A stretch of DNA of 64,000 bases, from NCBI RefSeq assembly GCF_900101435.1, contig NZ_FMZH01000008.1:1-64000 (forward strand), in the 5' to 3' direction. Under the pieces are notes generated by a model. It worked only from the letters and a program-made list of their open reading frames with translations. It ran no database searches and was not told the DNA's origin. This document shows positions 1 through 9,100 of the stretch, piece by piece. Position 1 is the first letter of the stretch. The number at the start of each line of letters is the position of its first letter. The stretch comes from Pedobacter soli. GTDB lineage: Bacteria > Bacteroidota > Bacteroidia > Sphingobacteriales > Sphingobacteriaceae. The position numbers were made by a program, and so were the translations under genes.

Positions 1-411
1 ATCAGATTTTCTTTGTACAGTATTTCTTAACCAAGTTTTTATTTAAAGCTAATTCAAAGCCATAGGTTCGAAAAGACAAGCCTCAGCTAAGCTTTGGGTC
101 GTGAGACGATTTTGAACGCGTTTAAGCACTTTTTTAAGGTGTTTTGGATAGATTCTTTGGTTGGCTGAAATTTAAGAGGATCAGCATCCCTTAAAAGAGA
201 TAGCCTGGAAGGCTTAGTATCAAGAAGAAATTTGAAAACCGTCGGCCTATATTTGTTCAGAGGGAAAGGAACTTTTATGCCAAAGCCCGGCAATCAAATT
301 GGCGGCCAGTTTGGTCCGAAACGGAGGGGTCACTTTTGCCGAAATACGCACAATATTAACAGACATTAAACAACAGCTATTTAAAAACACATTCAATAAA
401 AAATCACGCTT
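1..411. other. gene-free left edge with decayed insertion sequence remnant
   Basis: I see no convincing gene here. A 68-codon reverse frame (87-293) has no recognisable domain. A forward frame passing through the same stretch is broken by a stop. The right part (304-361) looks like the terminus of an IS21-type element and is listed separately. The stretch is best read as decayed mobile DNA upstream of the first lipoprotein gene. Confidence 0.4.
299..361. mobile_element. putative IS21-family terminal repeat region (one end only)
   Basis: Two imperfect direct repeats of about 17 bp occur at 304-321 and 328-344, both of the form GGyCAsTTTk..CCGAAA. They are followed by an end sequence that reads TGTTAATATTGTGCG on the reverse strand and stops at about 361. 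Multiple short terminal repeats and a 5'-TG end are typical of IS21-family elements. No istA or istB reading frame is intact here, and I found no matching second end in the window. Confidence 0.35.
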
Positions 412-867
412 ATGAACTTTAAAACAAACGCTTATTTTTTCTTTTTGATCGTCTTTACACTTTGCTTCGGTAGCTGTAAAAAAGAGATCTTGCCAAGTCC
501 TGATTCCAAAGGATTTGTTTACTTTAAAAATGTTAAATCTTTAAAATTGATAAAAGAGGTTGTCCAGCATAACTGGAAAATCCATTATGGTTATGGCGGA
601 CTTACAGGAAAGACGCGTTTCGACATGCCAAACTCAAGTTTCCGGTTTCTTTCAGAAAACACAATTCAATTTGTCAATAACGGAATAGAAAATTCTCCAA
701 GTAAGATAACATGGGAAAGGAAAGAGACTGTTTTTAGCTCAGAAAAACAGTGGCAAATGGTTATGGCGAACGGGCCTGCCTGGATACCGGAATCCATACA
801 CAATGACACACTTATTATGGTCCCAAATACAGTTGAACCTATCGGTTATTCAATGACAAAAAACTAG
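412..867 (+). CDS. small lipoprotein of unknown function
   Basis: A 151-residue protein with a hydrophobic signal segment (residues 7-20) and a lipobox ending at Cys22 followed by KK, so it is probably an outer-membrane or periplasmic lipoprotein. No domain is recognised in the mature part. The region is AT-rich compared with the next gene. It begins about 50 bp after the putative insertion-sequence end and is followed after 24 bp by the methyltransferase-like gene, so the two may be co-transcribed. Function unknown. Confidence 0.65.
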   Translation: MNFKTNAYFFFLIVFTLCFGSCKKEILPSPDSKGFVYFKNVKSLKLIKEVVQHNWKIHYGYGGLTGKTRFDMPNSSFRFLSENTIQFVNNGIENSPSKITWERKETVFSSEKQWQMVMANGPAWIPESIHNDTLIMVPNTVEPIGYSMTKN

Positions 868-891
868 TAAAAATCAAGATTTTAAACGCTC

Positions 892-1521
892 ATGAAATAT
901 CTAATTACGTTAACTATTCTTCTCTCCTTTTTTAACAGGGATGTTTTTGCACAGAGGCCTTTTCTAAAAAAGAAACAAAAAACGGCTTCGTACTGCACCA
1001 ATATTTTAGATGCCTGGTGCGGGACAGGCAGAAACCTGGTCTACTTTTTAAACAGTGGTTATCATGTTTTTGGCGTAGATAAAAACGAGGAATCAATATC
1101 CCAGCTTAAGAAAACTACCGCACGCTACCCACTGATCAATCCCGAAGAAAACTTCCACGTAACGGCAGTAGAAAACCTGCCATTCGAAAACGAAAAATTC
1201 GACCTGGTCATCTCCAGCGCGGTACTCCACTTTGCCGAAAACCTCACGCATTTCGAGCTCATGCTCGACTCCATGTGGCGCGTACTCAAAAAGGGAGGCT
1301 ATTTCTTCTGCCGGCTTGCCTCCGAAATCGGTATAGAATCCTCCGTACACTTCATCGGAAACGGCCGCTACATCCTGCCAGACGGATCAGAACGCTTCCT
1401 GGTCAATCAGGAAATGCTCTTGCGCCTCACCAAACGGCTTGGCGGGGAACTTCACGAACCCATCAAAGCCACCAACGTACAAAACCTCAGGGCCATGACC
1501 ACCTGGTGCGTAAGGAAATAA
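892..1521 (+). CDS. class I SAM methyltransferase-like protein fused to a signal peptide
   Basis: A 209-residue product. Residues 1-21 form a typical Sec signal peptide ending in FAQ. From residue 38 the sequence is a class I methyltransferase: motif I DAWCGTGRN (normally DxGCGxGxN), acidic motif II ending GVDKNE, the LPFENEKFD and SSAVLHF motif III/IV region, and WRVLKKGGYFF. The N-terminal helices that normally precede motif I are missing. A signal peptide on a SAM enzyme makes no obvious sense, because SAM is cytosolic. The methyltransferase part from about 1090 is rich in C at third codon positions, unlike its surroundings. I read it as a chimera made by recombination with an acquired fragment. 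It may be non-functional. Confidence 0.6.
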   Translation: MKYLITLTILLSFFNRDVFAQRPFLKKKQKTASYCTNILDAWCGTGRNLVYFLNSGYHVFGVDKNEESISQLKKTTARYPLINPEENFHVTAVENLPFENEKFDLVISSAVLHFAENLTHFELMLDSMWRVLKKGGYFFCRLASEIGIESSVHFIGNGRYILPDGSERFLVNQEMLLRLTKRLGGELHEPIKATNVQNLRAMTTWCVRK

Positions 1522-2331
1522 ACTAACATCAAAAACAAAATCAGTTGGAACTATCGTGAAATAACATCATGGATAATTCGGCAAACACAAATACTAAAAA
1601 AACACGGGAAAACAAGCCGTTGAGTCCTCGAACCAACCAATTATTCATTTTATCAAGCCCCACTGTAAGCATAGTGTGAAATAGCCGAATCCCACCAAAG
1701 CACCGCCATCCCGACTAAAATAAACCTGGTAGCAGCGGGATATAGCGGATGACAGGACTGCCATAACCCAAGAACCACCGGAACATGCTTTCAAAAAAAA
1801 CAGGTGAACAAACTACTGTATTATCCTAACCCATCAGGCAGCCCCGGTAAAAATCCAAACCTCCCTACACCCCTTAAAAAAAAATATATTCACCCACCTT
1901 TGGGTCAACCTTTAAAGATATTGAACCCTTGTCTGTAATAAAGGTTACTTTTATTTTCCGCTTGATCCTAATTAAACAAGGCTTCTTAATGGACTTATTT
2001 TCTTAATGGTAGGCTCATTTTTTCATCATTAAGGAGTTCTCTTTGTTAAGGAAATTCATTTACTCGCTAAAGCAAATAGTTAAATGATTGAATTTTGAAC
2101 GACAGAATATTTTAGCAGGGGCTTTATCCACTTCACCAAGTTATAAATATCAAGTAAACTTGCTTAATGTGCTTAATTCATTAATGATTAGCTTGATTTT
2201 TTTTCATTGAGTTAAGACAATTAAGGTTACTTATTCAATTTTTCGAACCTCACTTATTAAGCTAAGTTGTAAAAAAGAATATCATCCTTTTTCGGGGATG
2301 ACATTCTTTTAGATATTTTCATTTTATAGCC
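1522..2331. other. 810-bp stretch without recognisable gene
   Basis: No reading frame of useful length or similarity is visible on either strand. The left half continues the base composition of the methyltransferase fragment, while the right half is very AT-rich with recurring TTAATG/CATTAA words. The only clear structure is the sulfatase terminator at 2273-2310. It may be decayed coding or mobile sequence. Confidence 0.5.
2273..2310 (-). terminator. rho-independent terminator of the sulfatase gene
   Basis: Inverted arms 2273-2287 and 2296-2310 pair over 15 positions with a single mismatch around an 8-nt loop. Read on the reverse strand the hairpin ends in a T-run (TTCTTTTTT). It lies 20 bp beyond the sulfatase stop codon. 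Confidence 0.75.
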
Positions 2332-3879
2332 TTATTGTGCACTTGCAGTAATAGGTGTAGCGAGAATTTTTTCGGCTTCGGTGTCTTCGTATTTCTCAAT
2401 TTGCTTTTTCAGTTGCCCCATCAAATCAGCTGTAAGCTTTTCATAGCCTTTCTTACCAAAGACATTGGTGTTTTCTTTCGGATCAGTTTGCAAATCATAT
2501 AGTTCCCAGGTATTTACGCGGGTGTAAAATCGGATAAGCTTATATCTTTTGGTTTTAATGCCAAAGTGTGGTGATACTGCATGTTCGCCATTTTCGTAAT
2601 AGTGGTAATAAATGGCATCGCGACCTTTTGCATTTTTACCGTTAAGCAAAGGTAAAAACGATTCGCCCTGAATATCTTTCGGAATGCTAACGCCGGCAGC
2701 ATCGAGCACTGTAGGAGCAATATCCATGTTTAATACAAAATCGTTCGATTTGGTGCCAGGTTTAATCACACCGGGGTAACGCATTACCATTGGCGTTCTG
2801 AACGATTCTTCGTAAATCCAGCGCTTATCAAACCAGCCATGCTCCCCCAGGTAAAAGCCCTGATCTGAAAGGTAAATTACAATGGTATTTTTAGCCAGGT
2901 CGTGTTTATCCAGGTAATCCAGCGCTCGACCAATGTTCCTATCGAGAGAGGCTGCAGTACTCAGGTAATCGCGCATGTAATGCTGATATTTCCATTCGGT
3001 TAAGGCTTTGCCAGATAAGTTTCGGGCTTTTAAATCAGCATCAATGGGTTTGTAGTAGGCATCAAATTTAGCCCGTTGGTCAGCATTCATTCGGTCTACC
3101 GATGGTTCACGTCCATTCTTGCTGTACGATAACATTTTCAGGTCGTAGCCCATTTGCATGGTTTTACTAATACTCATGTCCTGAATTTTAGCGGCCTCGC
3201 GGTTCGCGTAATCATCGTAAAAGTTGGCCGGTAGCGGAAAATTAACCTTATCATACATACCCATGTCGCAGGTATCCGGAATCCAGGTGCGGTGTGTAGC
3301 TTTATGGCCAATTACTAAACAGAATGGTTTGTTCTGATCTCTGCCATCTAAATATTTTTCTACCTGATCTTCGATCACATTACTGGCGTAACCGGTTATA
3401 TGCTCTGTTTTCCCATCCATGGTGATAAAATCGGGATTATAGTATTGCCCTTGCCCCGGTAAAATTTTATAAAAGTCGAAACCCTGTGGCGTGCTTTCCA
3501 GGTGCCATTTACCAATCCATCCGGTTTGATAGCCTGCCGCCTGCAGGTTTTTTACAAATTCATTCTGGCTGCCATCAAATTTATAATTCGTATTATCCTT
3601 GAATCCATTTTTATGGCTGTATTTGCCGGTTAGTATTACTGCCCTGCTGGGGCCACAAATCGAATTGGTTACATAAGCCTTGTTAAAAATGGCACCTTCT
3701 TTCACTATTCTATCGATATTAGGTGTTTTGGCTATTTTAGCCCCATAAGCACCTATTGCCTGGTAAGCATGATCGTCGGATATAATAATTAAAATGTTGG
3801 GTTTTTGCTGGGCCAAAGCAGTATTTAGCTGAAAGGCCATAAAGCAAAGCATACAAGCAATGCGGGTAATTTTCTTCAT
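2332..3879 (-). CDS. exported sulfatase (S1 family)
   Basis: A 515-residue enzyme with a Sec signal peptide (residues 1-24). It has the sulfatase active-site signature CGPSR at residues 75-79, in which Cys75 would be converted to formylglycine. The metal-binding Asp35-Asp36 lie in NILIIISDDH, and further Asp/His positions are conserved downstream, such as SDQGFYLGEHG and FDKRWIYEES. It would hydrolyse sulfate esters of glycans in the periplasm. No anaerobic sulfatase-maturating enzyme, SusC/SusD pair or glycoside hydrolase lies next to it, so it is an orphan and its substrate cannot be read from context. It is monocistronic with its own terminator. Length is normal for the family. Confidence 0.92.
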   Translation of the reverse strand: MKKITRIACMLCFMAFQLNTALAQQKPNILIIISDDHAYQAIGAYGAKIAKTPNIDRIVKEGAIFNKAYVTNSICGPSRAVILTGKYSHKNGFKDNTNYKFDGSQNEFVKNLQAAGYQTGWIGKWHLESTPQGFDFYKILPGQGQYYNPDFITMDGKTEHITGYASNVIEDQVEKYLDGRDQNKPFCLVIGHKATHRTWIPDTCDMGMYDKVNFPLPANFYDDYANREAAKIQDMSISKTMQMGYDLKMLSYSKNGREPSVDRMNADQRAKFDAYYKPIDADLKARNLSGKALTEWKYQHYMRDYLSTAASLDRNIGRALDYLDKHDLAKNTIVIYLSDQGFYLGEHGWFDKRWIYEESFRTPMVMRYPGVIKPGTKSNDFVLNMDIAPTVLDAAGVSIPKDIQGESFLPLLNGKNAKGRDAIYYHYYENGEHAVSPHFGIKTKRYKLIRFYTRVNTWELYDLQTDPKENTNVFGKKGYEKLTADLMGQLKKQIEKYEDTEAEKILATPITASAQ

Positions 3880-4135
3880 TTTATTGGTTAGTAGAGATTT
3901 TGGTTTAATGGTTAAAGTTAATAATGAACGAAGCTATTCATGCCAGCTATCCAAATTAATACACGATTAATCGCTTTACTCAATCATGAGCAGGGCATAA
4001 GTTTAGGATATATGGCTTTCAACTAAGAAATAAGGACAAATCCCTTTACAATTTTTCTTCAGATTATCGGCAGAAACAGTCACTTTTTTATTATTATTGA
4101 ATGTTTTATTAAATTTAGAATACAAAATCCCGCGA

Positions 4136-4726
4136 ATGTCTGTCTCCCCACTTTTAAACGAAAAGGAATTGTTAATCAACATAACGAGAGGCGACAGGCA
4201 TGCATTTACGAGCCTTTTTAATCATTATCAAAATTTTGTTTTCAGCTTTGCCAGGCGCATTACCCATTCAGAAGACCTTGCCTTAGAAATTGTTCAGGAT
4301 GTTTTTTTAAATGTTTGGAATACCAGAGAGCGTTTAGGGGAAATTGAAAGTTTTGGAGCCTATTTAAATAGGCTGGTGCGCAACCGTGCATTTAATGTAC
4401 TGCGCGATCTTTCTAAAAAAGCTAACCTCAGTTTAGATTTAGCACACGCAGAAGAGGAGTCAGAAGTATCAACACTCGAGCAGCTCGATTACCGTGAAAC
4501 TTTAAAGATAGTAGATCAGGCCATTTCCGGACTTTCTCCGCAACAACAACTGGCTTATCAGCTTTGTCATCAGCAAGGATTAAAATATGAGGAAGCAGGC
4601 AAACAAATGGGTATTTCTCCTCAAACCGTTCATGTACACATGCGGCTGGCACTGAAGAAAATAAGAGAGCATCTGAAGAAAAATGCCATTGCTTTTCCAC
4701 TGCTGGTAATGGTGTTGATGAAATAA
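4136..4726 (+). CDS. ECF RNA polymerase sigma factor (FecI-like)
   Basis: A 196-residue ECF sigma-70 factor with region 2 (DRHAFTSLFNHYQNFVFSFARR and the following ALEIVQDVFLNVW) and region 4 (LSPQQQLAYQLCHQQGLKYEEAGKQMGIS) helix-turn-helix. I chose the ATG at 4136 (MSVSPLLNEK) over an in-frame ATG 39 nt upstream because family members start a few residues before the first region 2 helix. A weak -7-like TAAATTTA lies at 4110. The FecR gene follows after about 100 bp and a SusC gene with an STN domain after that, the standard trans-envelope signalling order. It should direct transcription of the SusC/D operon when released by FecR. Confidence 0.9.
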   Translation: MSVSPLLNEKELLINITRGDRHAFTSLFNHYQNFVFSFARRITHSEDLALEIVQDVFLNVWNTRERLGEIESFGAYLNRLVRNRAFNVLRDLSKKANLSLDLAHAEEESEVSTLEQLDYRETLKIVDQAISGLSPQQQLAYQLCHQQGLKYEEAGKQMGISPQTVHVHMRLALKKIREHLKKNAIAFPLLVMVLMK

Positions 4727-4829
4727 TCTTACTGATATTCAGTTGTTTGTAAAATAATTTCTTTTTGATATACCCCGGCCCGGCGCGATTGGTGTCAATG
4801 TGTTTAAATACGAAAGTAAAATTAACGCT

Positions 4830-5978
4830 ATGGCAATCCAGACAACAAGGCTTAAAGAATTATTGCAGCTGCACTTATCGGCAAAGGCAACAAAACTTGA
4901 TGAAATGGAACTATGGGATTTTGTAGATGATCCCAGTTATGAACAGGAAATAGATACCCTGCTGGGAGAGCTTATTCAAAATCAGGTTGATGAGCATCAG
5001 TTAACGGAGAGCCAAAGTACCCGGATCCTGGAACAGATATTTAGCCATGGCGACAGCAAAACTAGTCTGCGGAAATTATGGATCAATATAGCCATAGCAG
5101 CTACGCTAACTGTTATTGTTGGTTTGGGGATTTTAATTTACAGCCTGAGTACAGCCCCTGCGGTAGATTTTACGCAGGATATATCAGCCGGAAAAAACGG
5201 GGCAACACTTACGCTGGCCGGTGGGAAAAAGATATACATTAACGATATGACTTCGGGAAAGACCGATGATGTTTCCGGATTAGTGATCGTAAAACATCAG
5301 GATGGCGAAATTATCTGTCAAACTACAGGCAAGCCGGGCGGGCAAATAGCTTACAACCGTTTGGCCACCTCCAATGGCGAGAAGATTAAAGTGATTTTAC
5401 CAGACAGCTCAGTGGTTTTAATGAATGCAGCTTCTTCCATTATTTATCCTTCAACATTTGCAGGGATGAAAAACAGGTCGGTTGAACTATCTGGAGAGGC
5501 CTATTTTGAAATTACTAAAGATAAAACTCATCCGTTTATCGTTAAAACAGCAGGGCAGGAAATTAGGGTATTGGGTACGCATTTTAATGTAAACGACTAT
5601 AATCAAACCGCAGGAACCAGAACAACCTTACTGGAAGGAAGCGTTAAGATTAATAACAGTTATTTGCTGAAACCGGGTGAGCTGGCCATTAACAAAGCAG
5701 GATCTGTTAAAATACTTGAAGCAGATCTGGAGAGTGAAATGGCCTGGGTTAAAAATGAGTTTTATTTTCGGGCCGAACCACTCGAAAATGTGATGATCAT
5801 TATTGCACGCTGGTATAACGTAGAAGTGAACTATCAGGATGAAGAGATTAAGCATATTCCGCTCATAGGCCGCATTTCCAGAACAAAATCCTTAGCGGCA
5901 GTTTTGGAACGCCTGGCAGAAGCCGGACATCTCAGATTTAAAATCGAAGACAGAAAAGTAACCGTTCTGCCTAATTAA
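4830..5978 (+). CDS. FecR-type anti-sigma factor
   Basis: A 382-residue inner-membrane protein: cytoplasmic N-terminal domain (1-80) that would bind the sigma factor, one transmembrane helix (about 84-106), then a periplasmic FecR domain. The latter includes the typical KVILPDSSVVLMNAASSI and GEAYFEITKDKTHPFIV segments and a C-terminal STN-like DUF4974 domain (from about 310). The start at ATG 4830 (MAIQTTRLKE) fits the family better than the ATG at 4800. It is expected to hold the neighbouring sigma factor inactive until the STN domain of the downstream SusC protein signals ligand occupancy. Confidence 0.9.
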   Translation: MAIQTTRLKELLQLHLSAKATKLDEMELWDFVDDPSYEQEIDTLLGELIQNQVDEHQLTESQSTRILEQIFSHGDSKTSLRKLWINIAIAATLTVIVGLGILIYSLSTAPAVDFTQDISAGKNGATLTLAGGKKIYINDMTSGKTDDVSGLVIVKHQDGEIICQTTGKPGGQIAYNRLATSNGEKIKVILPDSSVVLMNAASSIIYPSTFAGMKNRSVELSGEAYFEITKDKTHPFIVKTAGQEIRVLGTHFNVNDYNQTAGTRTTLLEGSVKINNSYLLKPGELAINKAGSVKILEADLESEMAWVKNEFYFRAEPLENVMIIIARWYNVEVNYQDEEIKHIPLIGRISRTKSLAAVLERLAEAGHLRFKIEDRKVTVLPN

Positions 5979-6019
5979 TAACCAATAAATCATATCAACT
6001 AAAAACCAAACTAACTAAA

Positions 6020-6049
6020 ATGAAAAGAAATCTACGACAGCAGAGTTAA
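6020..6049 (+). CDS. possible 9-residue leader peptide upstream of susC-like gene
   Basis: A mini-ORF MKRNLRQQS begins 42 nt after the FecR stop, preceded by an A-rich stretch that is the usual Bacteroidota ribosome-binding context. Its stop codon touches the first arm of the leader hairpins (6049-6103). A second mini-ORF of almost equal length stands in the same place before the other FecR-controlled SusC gene (36457). The recurrence is the only support for it being real. Confidence 0.35.
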   Translation: MKRNLRQQS

Positions 6050-6131
6050 CGGAAAAACAAGGCTTTAATGAAGGATAATGGTGCTGCGAACACCACTATC
6101 CGTGAGTTTGAGCCCTTCCCGAAATCGGGAA
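6049..6131 (+). promoter_or_regulatory. structured leader RNA with overlapping alternative hairpins
   Basis: Arms 6073-6083 and 6091-6101 form an 11-position stem with one A.C mismatch. Bases 6049-6053 (ACGGA) can instead pair with 6099-6103 (TCCGT), which disrupts the base of the first stem. A further perfect 6-bp hairpin lies at 6116-6131 (TTCCCG/CGGGAA). Neither has a U-run, so these are not simple terminators. They sit between the mini-ORF and the SusC start. Confidence 0.4.
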
Positions 6132-6181
6132 TCAGAAATATTTAGCAACAGTTTCCAATCAACTCAAACCTAAACAAAAGT

Positions 6182-9100
6182 ATGCAAATTTATGCTTTTA
6201 ACCTAGGCATGGCCCGGCTGCGGCTGCCTAATAAAATCCTATTGACTATGAAATTGGTCATCCTTATCCTCACAGCCACTTTATTACAGGTTTCGGCGGC
6301 TTCTTTTGGCCAAAAAGTAACCTTAAATGAAAAAAATGCCTCTCTCGAATCTATCATTACCAAAATCAGAACCCAAACAGGATATGACTTTGTGTTCGAC
6401 TTCCGATTGCTCGAATCGGCGGGAAAAGTGAATGTGAATGTTAAAGATCAGGACCTGAATGAAGTATTGAAAAAGGTATTCGACCAACAATTCGATTATA
6501 CCATTAAAGACAAAATTATTGTCTTAAACAAAAAATCAACCTCTATACTGGATCGCATTAAAGAGGTGTTTGCAAACACCGATATGCACGGCAGGGTAGT
6601 AGATGAAGATGGAAGGCCCATTCCGGGGGTAACCGTTAGGGAAAAAGGTAATTTAAAAAATACCGTGAGTACCAATGCACAAGGTTTTTTTACCATTGAT
6701 GTACCTGCAAATGCCACACTGATTTTTTCCTATGTTGGCTATAGCACCAAAGAACAGCCGGTAAGCGCAAATATGGTGGTGAATTTGCAGCTTCGGGAGA
6801 ATAAACTTCAGGAAACTGTGGTGGTGGGCTATGGTACAGCACGCAGAAAAGATTTAACCGGATCAGTATCATCGGTAGATATGAAAGAAGTACGCAATGT
6901 ACCTTTTGCCACGATAGACCAGGCGCTTACCGGAAAGGCTGCTGGTGTGCAGGTTGTGCAGGCTGATGGTTCTCCTGGTGGGGTAGCCAAGATCAGGATC
7001 AGGGGCGGAACTTCGCTCATGGGTGGTAACGATCCGCTTTACATTATTGACGGGGTACAGGTGCAGGTGCAAAACCGTTACCAGGCAGGAGCGGCAGACA
7101 TTGTGAGTCCTGTAGAAAGAGGTGGTAATGATGATCCTAATTTTACTGTTGCGGGCTCTTTTGCCCGTGGTTTAAACAGTTTAGGAGGGCTTAATATCAA
7201 CGATATTGAGACGATCGATATCCTAAAAGATGCATCTGCCACAGCTATTTACGGCTCTCGTGCTGCCAATGGGGTGGTAATTATTACCACTAAAAAAGGA
7301 AAATCCAATCAGAAACCAGTACTCGAAGCCAATTATTATAGCGGTTTATCCATGCCTGAAAAGGAAAAGGTATTAAACAGAGACCAATATATTGCCGTGG
7401 TAAAGGAAGCTGCAAAAAACCTGAATGATGCCCGTGCGGCGGCAGTACCTGTTCTTGCACCTAACGCCCTGGCTACGCAGATACTCAACGATCCGAACTA
7501 TTTTGGTACGGCCAATACCGACTGGATGGATTTGGTGTTGCGCAATGCGTTTACCTATAATGCCGATGTTTCGGTAAGGGGTGGCGGAACGGGATCTACC
7601 TACTACAGTTCTGTTACCTACAATAAAAACCAGGGTACGGTAATTGGAACAGATTATTCGCGGGTAGCCGGAAAAATAAGTCTGGATAATGAAATCAGTA
7701 AGAAGTTACGTTTTAATACCAACCTCGATTATGGTTTCATGACCAATAACATTACCAACGGAATTTACACCCAGGCCATGTTTGCACCTCCAACGGTCGA
7801 ACCTTTCAATGCAGATGGCAGTGTTAAAGTTATCGATCCCGCTACTTTGGGGGCTTACGCTTATGAGGGCTTTCAAAATCCGCTCGTATTAACCAAAGGC
7901 GTTAACCGTTCTAACGCAATCTTTCTGATCGGAAGCATTGCCGGCGAATATGATATCCTGAAAGATTTAAAATTCAGAAGTTCGGTAGCCATAAACTACA
8001 ACAACTACCGCCAAACCAATTATATCCCCAGTACCGCATCTATAGCCACTTCAAACGGATCGGGCAGCTCTAACAATGGTACTGCAACACAATCACAATC
8101 GCAGCAAACCAATACGTTTTTTGAAAATACCCTTACTTATAACAAGGATTTTAACGAAAATAACAGGTTAAATGTAGTATTCGGTACTTCGTGGCAGATT
8201 ACCAAATCAAATGCTTTTTCGGCAAGTGGTCAGGGCTTTCCTGATGATACCTATTTGAACAACTTGTCGTCGGCTGCGGTAACCCTTCCGGCTACCGGCA
8301 CATCAGATCAGAATTCGTTGCTGAGTTTTTACATGCGTGCGGCATACAACCTTTATGATAAGTATCTTTTTACCTTTACCGGCCGATCGGATGCATCTTC
8401 TAAGTTTCCTGAAGCCAACCGGGTAGGTTATTTCCCCTCAGGCGGATTGGGCTGGAGAATTTCTAAAGAAAACTTTCTGAAAAATGTAAAATGGATCGAC
8501 GAAATTAAATTACGTGCAAGTGCAGGTTATACCGGAACGCAAAACATTGGCGATAATTTATTTTATACCCTTTATTCGCCGGTTTCTTATGCCGGACTCA
8601 ACGGCCTTTCGCCCAGTCAGCTGGGCAATCCCCGCTTAAAATGGGAATCTACGTTACAACGTGATGCCGGAATTGACTTCTCTTTTTTCAACGGCAGGTT
8701 TCGTGGTGGATTCGGTTATTATGAAAAGCGTACCAAAGATGTGCTCTTCCCGATTACCGTGGCGGCAAGTTCGGGTTATACAGGTGTAACCGCTAATATT
8801 GCCAATATCCGCAACCGCGGACTGGAACTCGAACTAAGCGGAGATTTTATCCGAAATAAAAACTTTCAGTGGTCCGGAACATTAAATATCTCAGGTAACC
8901 GCTCTAAAGTATTGGCCTTATCCAATGATGTTTCCGATCCCAATAATCCGCAGGTTTATCAATACGGCAATACCGTGTTAAAAGTTGGCGAGCCTATTGG
9001 TTTGCTTTACGGCAGGGTATTCGATAAAATTTTAAGTACCCAGGCAGAGGTAAATGCCTACAAAAATGGTAACCTGCTTGCCATGTTTGGCAGTTATCCT

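Noticed and set aside
87..293. 68-codon reverse frame
   Set aside because: It has no domain or plausible upstream context, lies next to a putative insertion-sequence end and is probably chance.
1275..1526. 83-codon forward frame overlapping the methyltransferase
   Set aside because: It is out of frame with the recognisable methyltransferase motifs and rich in Arg/His/Pro as expected from frame shift of a C-rich gene. I considered a frameshift in the methyltransferase, but its own frame is intact to the end.
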